From NCBI GenBank assembly GCA_964397425.1, contig CAYNID010000003.1, positions 124,001 through 188,000 on the forward strand: a DNA stretch of 64,000 nt, given 5' to 3'. Source of the stretch: Hallerella sp964397425 (GTDB lineage Bacteria > Fibrobacterota > Fibrobacteria > Fibrobacterales > Fibrobacteraceae). The notes beneath the pieces were generated by a model. It saw only the letters and a list, made by a program, of their open reading frames with translations, was not told the DNA's origin and searched no databases. Of this stretch, positions 42,610-49,810 are shown in pieces (position 1 is the first letter of the stretch; each line of letters opens with the position of its first letter). The position numbers and the translations under genes were made by a program.

Positions 42610-42989
42610 GATTTCAAAATCTAAATAAATCCGTTTGTGTTCAGAATAAGAATACTGACAATTCCCATTTCAAAGTGACGGCCATCAAATCAACATTTTT
42701 TATTCACACTGGGGATAAAATCATATTGAAAATAAGGTTTTCAATAGGTGTTTTCAGATAAAATTGGGAAAGACGTTGATAAAACAGGTTTCAACCTCTT
42801 TCCACGTTGATTGTTGTGAATAAATTCAAAAGTTATCAAAAGAAAAAACATATTCACTTCTTTTGTATCTTGTTGCAACTCATTCACTTATAAGGATAAT
42901 TCCTCATTTTTTCCACATTTCCACCCCTTCAATATCATAATCCTTTATATATATAAAGGAAATATTTAAAGAGGGCTGTGTATAGAGGA
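42610..42989. other. oriC: Candidate chromosomal replication origin (oriC)
   Basis: 380 AT-rich bases without a gene. DnaA-box-like 9-mers: TTATTCACA at 42700-42708 (+) and 42815-42823 (-), both fitting TTATNCACA; TTTTCCACA at 42909-42917 (+); CTATACACA at 42977-42985 (-), the latter two one mismatch away. A perfect 20-base palindrome of TCCTTTATAT and its complement lies at 42941-42960, within a very AT-rich stretch that could unwind. The rsmG-parA-parB operon and two parS sites lie within 4 kb, and the strand G/C bias changes here. dnaA itself is not in the window, so the call rests on sequence and context. Confidence 0.65.
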
Positions 42990-43346
42990 TTAAGCCTTTT
43001 TCCCCTCCAAAGCGTCTGTAGAAACTTCACAATTTCCCTTCAATTTGGCTCCACATTCAATGACAAGAAGTTTTGTCTTGATGTTTCCTACTGAAAAGGA
43101 TTTGTCTTCCAAAATCAGCTTTTCGCTGCATTCAATGTCTCCATTGACCTTTCCAGCGATGGTGGCATTTTTGGCGTGAATAGTCCCTTCGACACATCCG
43201 GAATGCTCAATGACAATATCTCCTGTGATGGAAATATTTCCTTTCACTTTTCCTGCGATGCGGATATCGCTTGAACCGGTAAGGTCACCGGTGATGTTGA
43301 TGGAAGGACTTATTTGTGTGAACTGGTTGTCTGTTTCTTTTGCCAT
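42990..43346 (-). CDS. Bactofilin
   Basis: 118 residues, nearly all a right-handed beta-helix: repeated ISPSINITGDLTGSSDIRIAG, KVKGNISITGDIVIEHSG, GTIHAKNATIAGKVNGDI. Bactofilins polymerise without nucleotide into cytoskeletal filaments that position wall-remodelling enzymes or segregation factors. Last gene of the rsmG-parA-parB-M23 operon; its ATG lies 37 bases inside the M23 gene, so expression is coupled. No membrane-binding N-terminal hydrophobic segment is evident apart from the short polar start. Confidence 0.92.
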   Translation of the reverse strand: MAKETDNQFTQISPSINITGDLTGSSDIRIAGKVKGNISITGDIVIEHSGCVEGTIHAKNATIAGKVNGDIECSEKLILEDKSFSVGNIKTKLLVIECGAKLKGNCEVSTDALEGKKA

Positions 43347-44143
43347 GCGTATTCCTCGATAAAGAATTCTGGGTCAATTTGATGATTGTCTTTTAAAATT
43401 TCATAATGGATATGAGGTCCCGTCGAATTGCCGGATGAACCGACTGTTCCAATGACTTCGCCTTTTTTTATCCTGGCGCCTTTTTTGACATGGGCTTTTT
43501 GAAGATGGGAATAACGGGTAACGTATCCGCCGCCGTGTTCAATTTGAATATTCAATCCCAAATCTTTCGCCTTGGAAACGCTGAGGATTTTCCCGTCCGC
43601 CGTCGCAAAGACAGGTTCGTTGTTTTTAGCGGAAATGTCGATTCCTAAATGATTTTCTTCCATGGAAAAAGATTTGCTGATAATTCCCGTTGTGGGGATG
43701 ATATTCGGTAAATTGTCCCAATTTTTCCGTTCGCCGTCGATTCCGCTTCGGTATTCGGCGTTGAATCTGTTTTGGGGAAGTGGCGCAAAATGAAAACGGT
43801 TCTTTTCGATGATGGCAGAAAGTTTTGTGGAATCGGTTTCGTAAAAAGTTTCCAGGATGTTCTTTATTTGCCCTTCCATTGTAGAAATGGAATCCAATTC
43901 AGAGAAAAAAAGCTCGTATTCCTGCTGTTTTTTGATAAGAGTTTCATTTTGACTTTGAATTTGTCGAGAACTGAGAATCATCGCGTTGATGACGGACAGT
44001 TTGTAAATGAAAACGCCTCCGAGGAGCAAAAGAAGCAAAAAAAGAACGCCCAACAATTTCCATGCGAAAGAATGAATTTTCAGGGAAACTGTTTTTCCGG
44101 AATCGGATGGAATGATTTGAATGATGTGATAGCGGTTTTTCAA
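43310..44143 (-). CDS. Membrane-anchored M23 peptidase (LytM-type)
   Basis: 277 residues. One N-terminal transmembrane helix (about 30-50), a coiled-coil region (about 55-95), and a C-terminal M23 domain with metal ligands in NHLGIDIS (H and D) and GPHIHYE (HxH), so a catalytically competent endopeptidase for peptidoglycan crosslinks. Overlaps parB upstream by four bases and bactofilin downstream by 37. The pairing of a bactofilin and an M23 enzyme is known from shape determination in Helicobacter (CcmA/Csd1); physical coupling is inferred. Confidence 0.92.
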   Translation of the reverse strand: MKNRYHIIQIIPSDSGKTVSLKIHSFAWKLLGVLFLLLLLLGGVFIYKLSVINAMILSSRQIQSQNETLIKKQQEYELFFSELDSISTMEGQIKNILETFYETDSTKLSAIIEKNRFHFAPLPQNRFNAEYRSGIDGERKNWDNLPNIIPTTGIISKSFSMEENHLGIDISAKNNEPVFATADGKILSVSKAKDLGLNIQIEHGGGYVTRYSHLQKAHVKKGARIKKGEVIGTVGSSGNSTGPHIHYEILKDNHQIDPEFFIEEYAWQKKQTTSSHK

Positions 44144-45039
44144 TCGGATCCTTCCATTTTTTCTTGAATTCGAGTCAAATCTTCAAAAGAATAGTAGTCA
44201 ATGATGAGCTTTCCCTTGGAAGCATCCGGAGTCGCTGTTTGCAATTTCACAGATGTTCCAAAGAATTCTTCCATTTTTTTCAAAAACGCCAATAAATTGG
44301 GATCCAATGGATTTTGAGTATTTGACTTTTCTGAAGTTTTTTCTTGTTTTTTCACTTTTGTCAGATTTTCAATTTCCCGGACATTCAATCCCTTTTCAAT
44401 GATGTCTCGGGCAATTTTTTCCGGGTCTGTGATTTCTGGGCTCAAGAGCGTTCTTGCCGCACTTTGGGAAATTTTTCCTTCTCCAATCCAGATTTGTACT
44501 TGTTCGGGAAGCTTGAGCAGGCGCAGTGAATTGGTGATGGCCGAACGGGATTTTCCAACGCTTTTAGCCAAATCATCATGGGTGTATCCGTAATTTTCTA
44601 TCAATTTTTCATAGGAATTGGCGACTTCAATGGCGTTGAGATCCACCCGTTGGATATTTTCAATGAGGGACCATTCCGCCATTTTTTTGTCAGAAAGGAG
44701 CTCATGAACATAGGCATCGATAGTTTGAAATCCAGCCAACCGGGCTGCCCGCGTCCGCCGTTCACCGCTGACGATTTGATACCGTCCGTTGTATTTGCGA
44801 ACGGTAATCGGTTGAATCAGACCTTGTTCTTGAAGGGTTGAAGCCAGTTCCGCCAACTCTTCTTGATTGAATTCTTTTCGAGGTTGAAAAGGGTTAGCGT
44901 CAATCAGGTCCAGATTGATTTTTTCAATTTTGACTAAATTTCCGTTTTCGTCTTGATTGATTTGTTCATCCAATGAAAAATTGTGGGTTTGAATGATAGA
45001 ATTCAGTCCCTGTCCAAGACCCATTGATTTTTTACCCAT
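44140..45039 (-). CDS. parB: Chromosome partition protein ParB
   Basis: 299 residues. N-terminal ParA-interaction stretch (MGKKSMGLGQGLNSII), ParB/Sulfiredoxin CTPase domain with IDANPFQPRKEF and the GERRTRAARLAG box (about 94-105), central HTH (YTHDDLAKSVGKSRSAITNSLRLL) that reads parS, and a C-terminal dimerisation part (LLAFLKKMEEFFGTSVKL). Binds the parS sites at 46462 and 46598. Overlaps parA by eight bases and the M23 gene by four. Confidence 0.96.
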   Translation of the reverse strand: MGKKSMGLGQGLNSIIQTHNFSLDEQINQDENGNLVKIEKINLDLIDANPFQPRKEFNQEELAELASTLQEQGLIQPITVRKYNGRYQIVSGERRTRAARLAGFQTIDAYVHELLSDKKMAEWSLIENIQRVDLNAIEVANSYEKLIENYGYTHDDLAKSVGKSRSAITNSLRLLKLPEQVQIWIGEGKISQSAARTLLSPEITDPEKIARDIIEKGLNVREIENLTKVKKQEKTSEKSNTQNPLDPNLLAFLKKMEEFFGTSVKLQTATPDASKGKLIIDYYSFEDLTRIQEKMEGSD

Positions 45040-45826
45040 GGTTGACTACTCCATTGATGATTTCTTCTGCCAATTTCATATACGCTTGTGCGCCGATACT
45101 TTTTACATCGTAAAGAATTGCCGGTTTTCCGTGAGAAGGCGCTTCGCTGAGTCTGACGTTTCTCGGAATCATGGTTTTGAATACGCGTTCTTTGAGCACA
45201 GTGCGAACTTCTTCGGCAACCTGATGAGAAAGGCTCAAACGCGAATCGTACATGGTGAGCAGTGTGCCTTCGATATTCAAATGATTATTGAGATTTTTTT
45301 GAACAAGGCGGATGGTATTGAAAAGTTCCGCTAATCCCTGGAGCGCGTAATATTCGCATTGAACGGGAATCAACACGCTGTCTGCCGCAGTCAAGGTGTT
45401 CAACGTCAGCAAGTTCAAGCTGGGAGGAGAATCGATGATGATATAATCGAATTGATCTTTTAACAAAGAAGTGATTCGACTCAATCGATGCTCCCGGCTC
45501 ATGGCATTAATCAGTTCCATTTCCATGGCTGCAAGATCAGGACCCGCCGTGATGAGTTTTAAATAATCCAAATCCGTTTTCAAAATGAATTTTTGCAAGG
45601 CTTCTTTGGAAACGGAGTCCGGACTTTCTGCGAGTATCAATGCTTCATGAATATCTTCTTCCTGGCTTTCTAAATAACCCAAGCCTTGAGAGGCGTTTCC
45701 TTGAGGGTCCATATCGATAAGCAGGGTTTGTTTTTCCAATGCGGCAAAATTGGCAGCCAAATTGATTGCCGTTGTCGTTTTGCCGACACCTCCTTTCTGA
45801 TTGCAAATGGCGATTATTTTACCCAT
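45032..45826 (-). CDS. parA: Chromosome partition ATPase ParA (Soj)
   Basis: 264 residues. Deviant Walker A KGGVGKTTTAINLA (about 10-23), switch I/II DMDPQGNASQGLG and IIDSPPSLNLLT, no N-terminal HTH, so a chromosomal Soj-type ParA. Drives segregation of ParB-parS complexes on the nucleoid. Overlaps rsmG and parB by eight bases each, a tightly coupled operon. Confidence 0.96.
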   Translation of the reverse strand: MGKIIAICNQKGGVGKTTTAINLAANFAALEKQTLLIDMDPQGNASQGLGYLESQEEDIHEALILAESPDSVSKEALQKFILKTDLDYLKLITAGPDLAAMEMELINAMSREHRLSRITSLLKDQFDYIIIDSPPSLNLLTLNTLTAADSVLIPVQCEYYALQGLAELFNTIRLVQKNLNNHLNIEGTLLTMYDSRLSLSHQVAEEVRTVLKERVFKTMIPRNVRLSEAPSHGKPAILYDVKSIGAQAYMKLAEEIINGVVNHG

Positions 45827-46478
45827 AAATTCCTTTGATGACTAAGGAGTATGTTAAAGATTCTAGCGGAAGATGGTAATCTATCAAGTGAACATTGGGA
45901 AGGTTTTCCAATTCTTGAGAGATTTCTTTCGTTTTAAAAGTGAGAAAAAGTCCGTTTTTTTTCAACCCCGGTTTCGCCCTTTCGTAATCGGCTTTAAAAC
46001 GGGATAAGGCTCGACAGGAAATGATGTCGCATTGTGTTATGCCAGATGTTTCAAATCGTTTTCCGACAATTTTCAAATTTTTCAAATTTAATGCTTTTTG
46101 AGTTTCTTCTAAAAATAAGACTCTTTTATGACGGGGTTCCGATGCGTAAAATTGAATTTGAGGACAAGCGATTGCTAAAGGAAATACAGGACATCCCCCG
46201 CCGGAACCCATATCTGCCCAAATCAAGTTAGGCTTTAAAATTTTGTTTTTCGATAAAATAATATACGGATAAAGAGAATCCGCTATATGTCGGGTTAAAA
46301 ATTTCTGACTGTCGTTTTTAGAAATCAAATTGACTTTTTCATTTCCTTGAATAACGAGTTGTGCGTACTGGTAAAATTTTTCCAGCGTTTCTTCCGGGAA
46401 AGAAATTTCATTTGAAGAAAGATAATCCAAGAAAAGAGTTTCTTGCTGAGAGTCAAAATAATGTTTCACGTGAAACAA
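45819..46478 (-). CDS. rsmG: 16S rRNA (guanine-527-N7) methyltransferase RsmG
   Basis: Up to 219 residues. SAM-dependent Rossmann fold: LIWADMGSGGGCPVFPLAIA (about 77-96) and FYASEPRHKRVLFLEE, followed by ISCRALSRFKADYERAKP, typical of GidB/RsmG. The first codons (TTG start, MFHVKH) are spelled by a parS site, so ParB binding would sit exactly on the translation start; a later start is possible but no ATG precedes the conserved region closely. First gene of the parAB operon. Confidence 0.92.
   Translation of the reverse strand: MFHVKHYFDSQQETLFLDYLSSNEISFPEETLEKFYQYAQLVIQGNEKVNLISKNDSQKFLTRHIADSLYPYIILSKNKILKPNLIWADMGSGGGCPVFPLAIACPQIQFYASEPRHKRVLFLEETQKALNLKNLKIVGKRFETSGITQCDIISCRALSRFKADYERAKPGLKKNGLFLTFKTKEISQELENLPNVHLIDYHLPLESLTYSLVIKGIYG
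46462..46477. other. parS: parS site 1
   Basis: TGTTTCACGTGAAACA, the perfect 16-bp consensus ParB-binding palindrome, overlapping the 5' end of rsmG. Confidence 0.95.
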
Positions 46479-46597
46479 TTTAGAATTTATAGTACAAACG
46501 GGAAAGAATAAAACAAAACATTAAAACGATTTTAGAAGATAAAAAACGAATAGAATGTGGATAGAAATAAAAAAAAATGGGAACGATTTTATATAGG

Positions 46598-46613
46598 ATG
46601 TTTCACGTGAAAC
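46598..46613. other. parS: parS site 2
   Basis: A second perfect TGTTTCACGTGAAACA, 136 bases from the first, in the intergenic region before the SMR exporter gene. Confidence 0.95.
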
Positions 46614-46722
46614 ATTGAATGGTCAAAAATTGAATTTAAATGTATATTTTGAAAAAAAATGCCGCCGGGTATTCATCTGTATTTTCCGTTAGGCCTTAGA
46701 AGGAAAATCAAGGAAAATAAAG

Positions 46723-47034
46723 ATGTCTTGGATTCTTTTATTCGTTGCTGGATTATGTGAAGTTGTTTGGGCAGTGTCTTTGAAATTATCCAATGGATTT
46801 TCAAAATTATCCTACAGCATTTTGACAATTGTATTTTTAATCGTGAGTTTTTTCCTGTTGGCGTTGGCTTTGAAAAAACTTCCTGTTGGAACTGCTTATG
46901 CAATTTGGACTGGAATTGGTGCGGCAGGAACAGTTTTAACGGGCGTGATTTTTTTACAAGAACCTTTGGGAATTTTGCGGTGCCTGTGTTTGATTTTTAT
47001 TTTGGTGGGAATTGTCGGGTTGAAAATTTGCTAG
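46723..47034 (+). CDS. gdx: Small multidrug resistance family exporter, Gdx (SugE) type
   Basis: 103 residues, four predicted transmembrane helices. Starts MSWILLFVAGLCEVVWAVSLK, with the essential E13, and continues LPVGTAYAIWTGIGAAGTVLTG, matching the Gdx/SugE subgroup (guanidinium/proton antiporter) rather than EmrE-type drug pumps. Works as an antiparallel dimer in the inner membrane. I found no guanidine riboswitch in the ~110 bases upstream. Ribosome site AAGGAAAA. Slightly different, AT-rich codon usage. Confidence 0.87.
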   Translation: MSWILLFVAGLCEVVWAVSLKLSNGFSKLSYSILTIVFLIVSFFLLALALKKLPVGTAYAIWTGIGAAGTVLTGVIFLQEPLGILRCLCLIFILVGIVGLKIC

Positions 47035-47282
47035 CGTTGAAATCAAAGCTTTAAAAAAAACATTCCTTGTTAAGTTTCTTTTTAAACCCAAAATTCAATG
47101 TTCCGTTTCGAAACTTCGAAAACTGGGTCGAAATATTCCTTTTGTCTTTAAAAACGGCGCCGATAAAAATGAGAAAGTTTTGTGGATAAAATGAATCAAA
47201 TAAAAATTTTTGGGTGAATAAAATTCGTAACTCGTTGAAATGGAATCATTTGAAAAGAGAATAAATTTAAAAAGGAAAAAAA

Positions 47283-48110
47283 TTATTTTGAATTTTTTGT
47301 GGATAGATATCTTCGGTGAGTCCAACCAAACCAAATTTCGGGGGATTTTTTGATTTGAATTTCCATCCAACGATGAAATTGAAAATATAAATCTTCTCCG
47401 GATTCAGCATGGATTTCTTTAGAATGTATCCATAATTGGCTGTTTTGTTCTTCCAACCAACAGAAAAAGATGGGAGTAGAAGGTCTGTGTCGAAGGATGA
47501 ACTGCGGAATGGGATTGCAATGGACGGGTTTTCCCATCAATGTTCCGTGGATGAAATGCGGATGTCGAAAATCTTGATCGGCGATAAAACAAAAAAGTTG
47601 ATGGTTATCCAAAAGGCGGATTATGTCCCTGGGATTTTTTATAAACTGTGAATAAGGTTGATTGTCAATCGAACGAAGTTTGGACTGAACCCAGTTTTCT
47701 AAAAATTTGGGTTTTATCCGGGCGTAGCTTGCCACCAGAGGAATGCTCATGCGGACAAGCCATGGGCCGAGATTTTCATAACCTTTGAAATGGGCGGTCA
47801 ACATCAGCCCGCCTTTTTGCATTTTTTCAAAAGTCGACAAGCATTCAGGACAGATTTGAAAATAGGGATTGTTCTTTTCGTAAATTTGAGTCCGAAATAT
47901 AAAATCAGTGGCGTCCTGGGAAATGTTTTTTAAAAGATGATTGTAAAAGGTCTCCTTTTCCGCTTTTTTCATTTCTGGACAGACGTAATCCAAATTGGAA
48001 AAAAGGACTTTTTTTTTCCAATGGAACGCGGATAAAATGGCGTACAAAAATTTTTGAAAAAGGCGGGAAATCGTTTTCATCTTTGATAAAGCTAGAAATT
48101 GAAAATTCAT
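47283..48110 (-). CDS. LpxL/HtrB-like lipid A acyltransferase
   Basis: 275 residues. The catalytic HX4E is in TAHFKGYENLGPW, followed by FCFIADQD and the closing WFGWTHRRY, as in Kdo2-lipid A late acyltransferases. The N-terminal hydrophobic anchor of enteric LpxL is weak here. Adds a secondary acyl chain to lipid A or a related lipid. Two starts are possible, 48110 and 48080 (MKTISRLFQKFLY), neither with a clear Shine-Dalgarno. A + strand 250-base AT-rich gap precedes its 3' end and holds nothing I recognise. Confidence 0.82.
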   Translation of the reverse strand: MNFQFLALSKMKTISRLFQKFLYAILSAFHWKKKVLFSNLDYVCPEMKKAEKETFYNHLLKNISQDATDFIFRTQIYEKNNPYFQICPECLSTFEKMQKGGLMLTAHFKGYENLGPWLVRMSIPLVASYARIKPKFLENWVQSKLRSIDNQPYSQFIKNPRDIIRLLDNHQLFCFIADQDFRHPHFIHGTLMGKPVHCNPIPQFILRHRPSTPIFFCWLEEQNSQLWIHSKEIHAESGEDLYFQFHRWMEIQIKKSPEIWFGWTHRRYLSTKNSK

Positions 48111-48236
48111 TTGGCGAAGAAAAGGATTTCAAAACAAATCATTTTGGCATTTCGTTTTAAAACTTGTTGTTTTTTTTTGAAATAGCGAAACTTCAAAGAA
48201 GCTCCCAAAAAAGAAAAAAGGAAGAAAAAGACTTTT

Positions 48237-48252
48237 TGGCACGGGTTTTGCA
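48237..48252 (+). promoter_or_regulatory. Sigma-54 promoter of the Hsp20 pair
   Basis: TGGCAC (48237-48242), five bases, TTGCA (48248-48252): an exact match to the -24/-12 consensus. Transcription would start near 48264, 24 bases before the first Hsp20 ATG. Confidence 0.8.
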
Positions 48253-48287
48253 ATGCTCTTGGGTGAAAATAAAATAGGAGATACGAT

Positions 48288-48662
48288 ATGTACAACACTC
48301 AAATGATTCCCACTCACTTCTTTGGACTGGATAATTTCTTCGATGCATTTGATAGCGAAGGAAAAAATTCCGGTGTTTTTGCGCCACATGCCGCTGTCGC
48401 AGAAAAGGATGGGCGATACACTCTTGAAGTGGATCTTCCCGGCGTAAAAAAGGAAAACATTGATCTGAATCTTGAAAACGATACGATTACGGTCAAGGCT
48501 TTCCGGAAAACGGCGACTGCGGATGTCAAGTTTGAAAGGTCTTTTAGACTTTCCAAAGATTTAGATGCGGAAGCTGCCGATATTTCATTTGAAAATGGTT
48601 TGCTTTCTATCGGACTTGGCAAAAAGGCCTCTGCTGCCGCACGGAAACTTGTCATTAAATAA
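48288..48662 (+). CDS. Small heat-shock protein, Hsp20 family (copy 1)
   Basis: 124 residues. Alpha-crystallin domain: YTLEVDLPGVKKENIDLNLEN (about 45-65), FERSFRLSKDLD, and ENGLLSIGLGKK, ending in a basic tail. ATP-independent holdase that binds unfolding proteins as oligomers. Good ribosome site TAGGAGAT. First of two tandem paralogues behind a sigma-54 promoter; 27 bases separate it from copy 2. Confidence 0.94.
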   Translation: MYNTQMIPTHFFGLDNFFDAFDSEGKNSGVFAPHAAVAEKDGRYTLEVDLPGVKKENIDLNLENDTITVKAFRKTATADVKFERSFRLSKDLDAEAADISFENGLLSIGLGKKASAAARKLVIK

Positions 48663-48689
48663 AATGAATTTTTAACAAGGAGATAGATT

Positions 48690-49064
48690 ATGTATCACAA
48701 TCAAGTCGTTCCGTTCTTTGGATTCAGCGATTTATTTGATACGCTGAATGAAGATGTCAAGGCGTGTGATTCTTGCATGCCCCGCGCCTCTGTTTCGGAG
48801 AAAGGCGGCATTTACACTCTTGAAGTCGAATTGCCCGGTGTCAAGAAGAGCGATATCGATGTAAAGGTGGAAGGCGATACTTTGAGTATCAAAGCTGCCC
48901 GTAAAAATGCCACTTCTGAAATGCACTATGAAAGATCTTTCAAGTTGGCAGAGGAGATCAATCCGGATTCTGCGGAAGCTTTCCTTGAAAACGGAATTCT
49001 CACGTTCAAGTTCACCAAAAAACAGACGGCATCTTCAGCACAGCGCAAGTTGACCATCAAATAA
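48690..49064 (+). CDS. Small heat-shock protein, Hsp20 family (copy 2)
   Basis: 124 residues, the same length as copy 1 and clearly its paralogue (YTLEVELPGVKKSDIDVKVEG, YERSFKLAEEIN, ENGILTFKFTKK). The N-terminal arm (MYHNQVVPFFGFSDLFDTLN) and a Cys-containing segment (KACDSCMPRAS) differ, hinting at hetero-oligomers. Ribosome site AAGGAGAT; shares a terminator with copy 1. Confidence 0.94.
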   Translation: MYHNQVVPFFGFSDLFDTLNEDVKACDSCMPRASVSEKGGIYTLEVELPGVKKSDIDVKVEGDTLSIKAARKNATSEMHYERSFKLAEEINPDSAEAFLENGILTFKFTKKQTASSAQRKLTIK

Positions 49065-49073
49065 TGAAAAATC

Positions 49074-49100
49074 AAAGGCGGCTCATTCGAGCCGCCTTTT
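49074..49100. terminator. Terminator after the Hsp20 pair
   Basis: AAAGGCGGCTC / GAGCCGCCTTT perfect stem, 4-base loop, T-run; it lies between convergent genes and may work both ways. Confidence 0.92.
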
Positions 49101-49106
49101 GTGTTA

Positions 49107-49685
49107 TCAGGCATTTTTCAAAATGGACTTTCCATCGCTAAAGGCCTTCCCCACTTTTTCGCCCAGAACGCGGTAAGCGTGAGCGGAAGAATCGTAAGAA
49201 ATGGGTTCTACTTTTCCTAAATCGACTTTTCCCTGTTCATCCAAAACAGTTTCGTCCGCGCTGGTATTGACAACTTTTCCTACAAGATAGGTGCTGCCGT
49301 CAATATCTCCGCTGATATCCAACACTTCACATTCGAGTGTCAGAGGATATTCTTCAAACATGGGAGCGTCAACATGGGCGCTTTTAATCACGTGCAAACC
49401 GGATTTGGAAACCTTGTCGGGCATTTTGTTGCCGCTGACAATTCCCAGAAAATCAGAAATGATTTCCGTTTTCCGCGTTCCGAAGCTCACTGTGAATGCT
49501 TTTCGCTGTTTGATATTTTCTGTCGTTTTGTGATCCGTTGAAAGGCAGATGGCGATTTGATCTTCTTCGCGCTGTCCGCCCCATGCCGCATTCATCGCAT
49601 TGGGTGAACCGTCTTCGTTGTATGTAGCGATGATAAGGACTGGCAACGGGGTGATGATTGCTTTAGAACCAAAATTTTTCCGCAT
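49107..49685 (-). CDS. Flavin reductase-like FMN-binding protein (flavoredoxin type)
   Basis: 192 residues. Split-barrel flavin reductase fold: PLPVLIIATYNEDGSPNAMNAAWGG (start of the FMN-binding strand pair), ICLSTDHKTTENIKQRKAFTVSFG, and LTLECEVLDISGDIDGSTYLVGKV. No iron-sulfur or extra domain. Reduces FMN or transfers electrons; a partner cannot be named from context. Ribosome site AAGGAG precedes the ATG. Confidence 0.88.
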   Translation of the reverse strand: MRKNFGSKAIITPLPVLIIATYNEDGSPNAMNAAWGGQREEDQIAICLSTDHKTTENIKQRKAFTVSFGTRKTEIISDFLGIVSGNKMPDKVSKSGLHVIKSAHVDAPMFEEYPLTLECEVLDISGDIDGSTYLVGKVVNTSADETVLDEQGKVDLGKVEPISYDSSAHAYRVLGEKVGKAFSDGKSILKNA

Positions 49686-49810
49686 AAAAATCTCCTTGTT
49701 GTCTATAAAGTATAAAATTGAATTGGCTGAAGAAATATTCTACTGATGGGTTTTGAAATCAAGTGAGGAGCTATTTATGCTATATTTAGAATATCTTGTG
49801 AAGGAATTTT

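Noticed and set aside
42610..42989. Protein-coding gene in the intergenic region before the metallophosphoesterase.
   Set aside because: Stops are dense in all frames; AT richness and DnaA-box-like sites fit an origin better.
46614..46722. Possible guanidine riboswitch upstream of the Gdx-type exporter.
   Set aside because: None of the conserved segments I know from guanidine-I, -II or -III riboswitches could be found in these ~110 bases.
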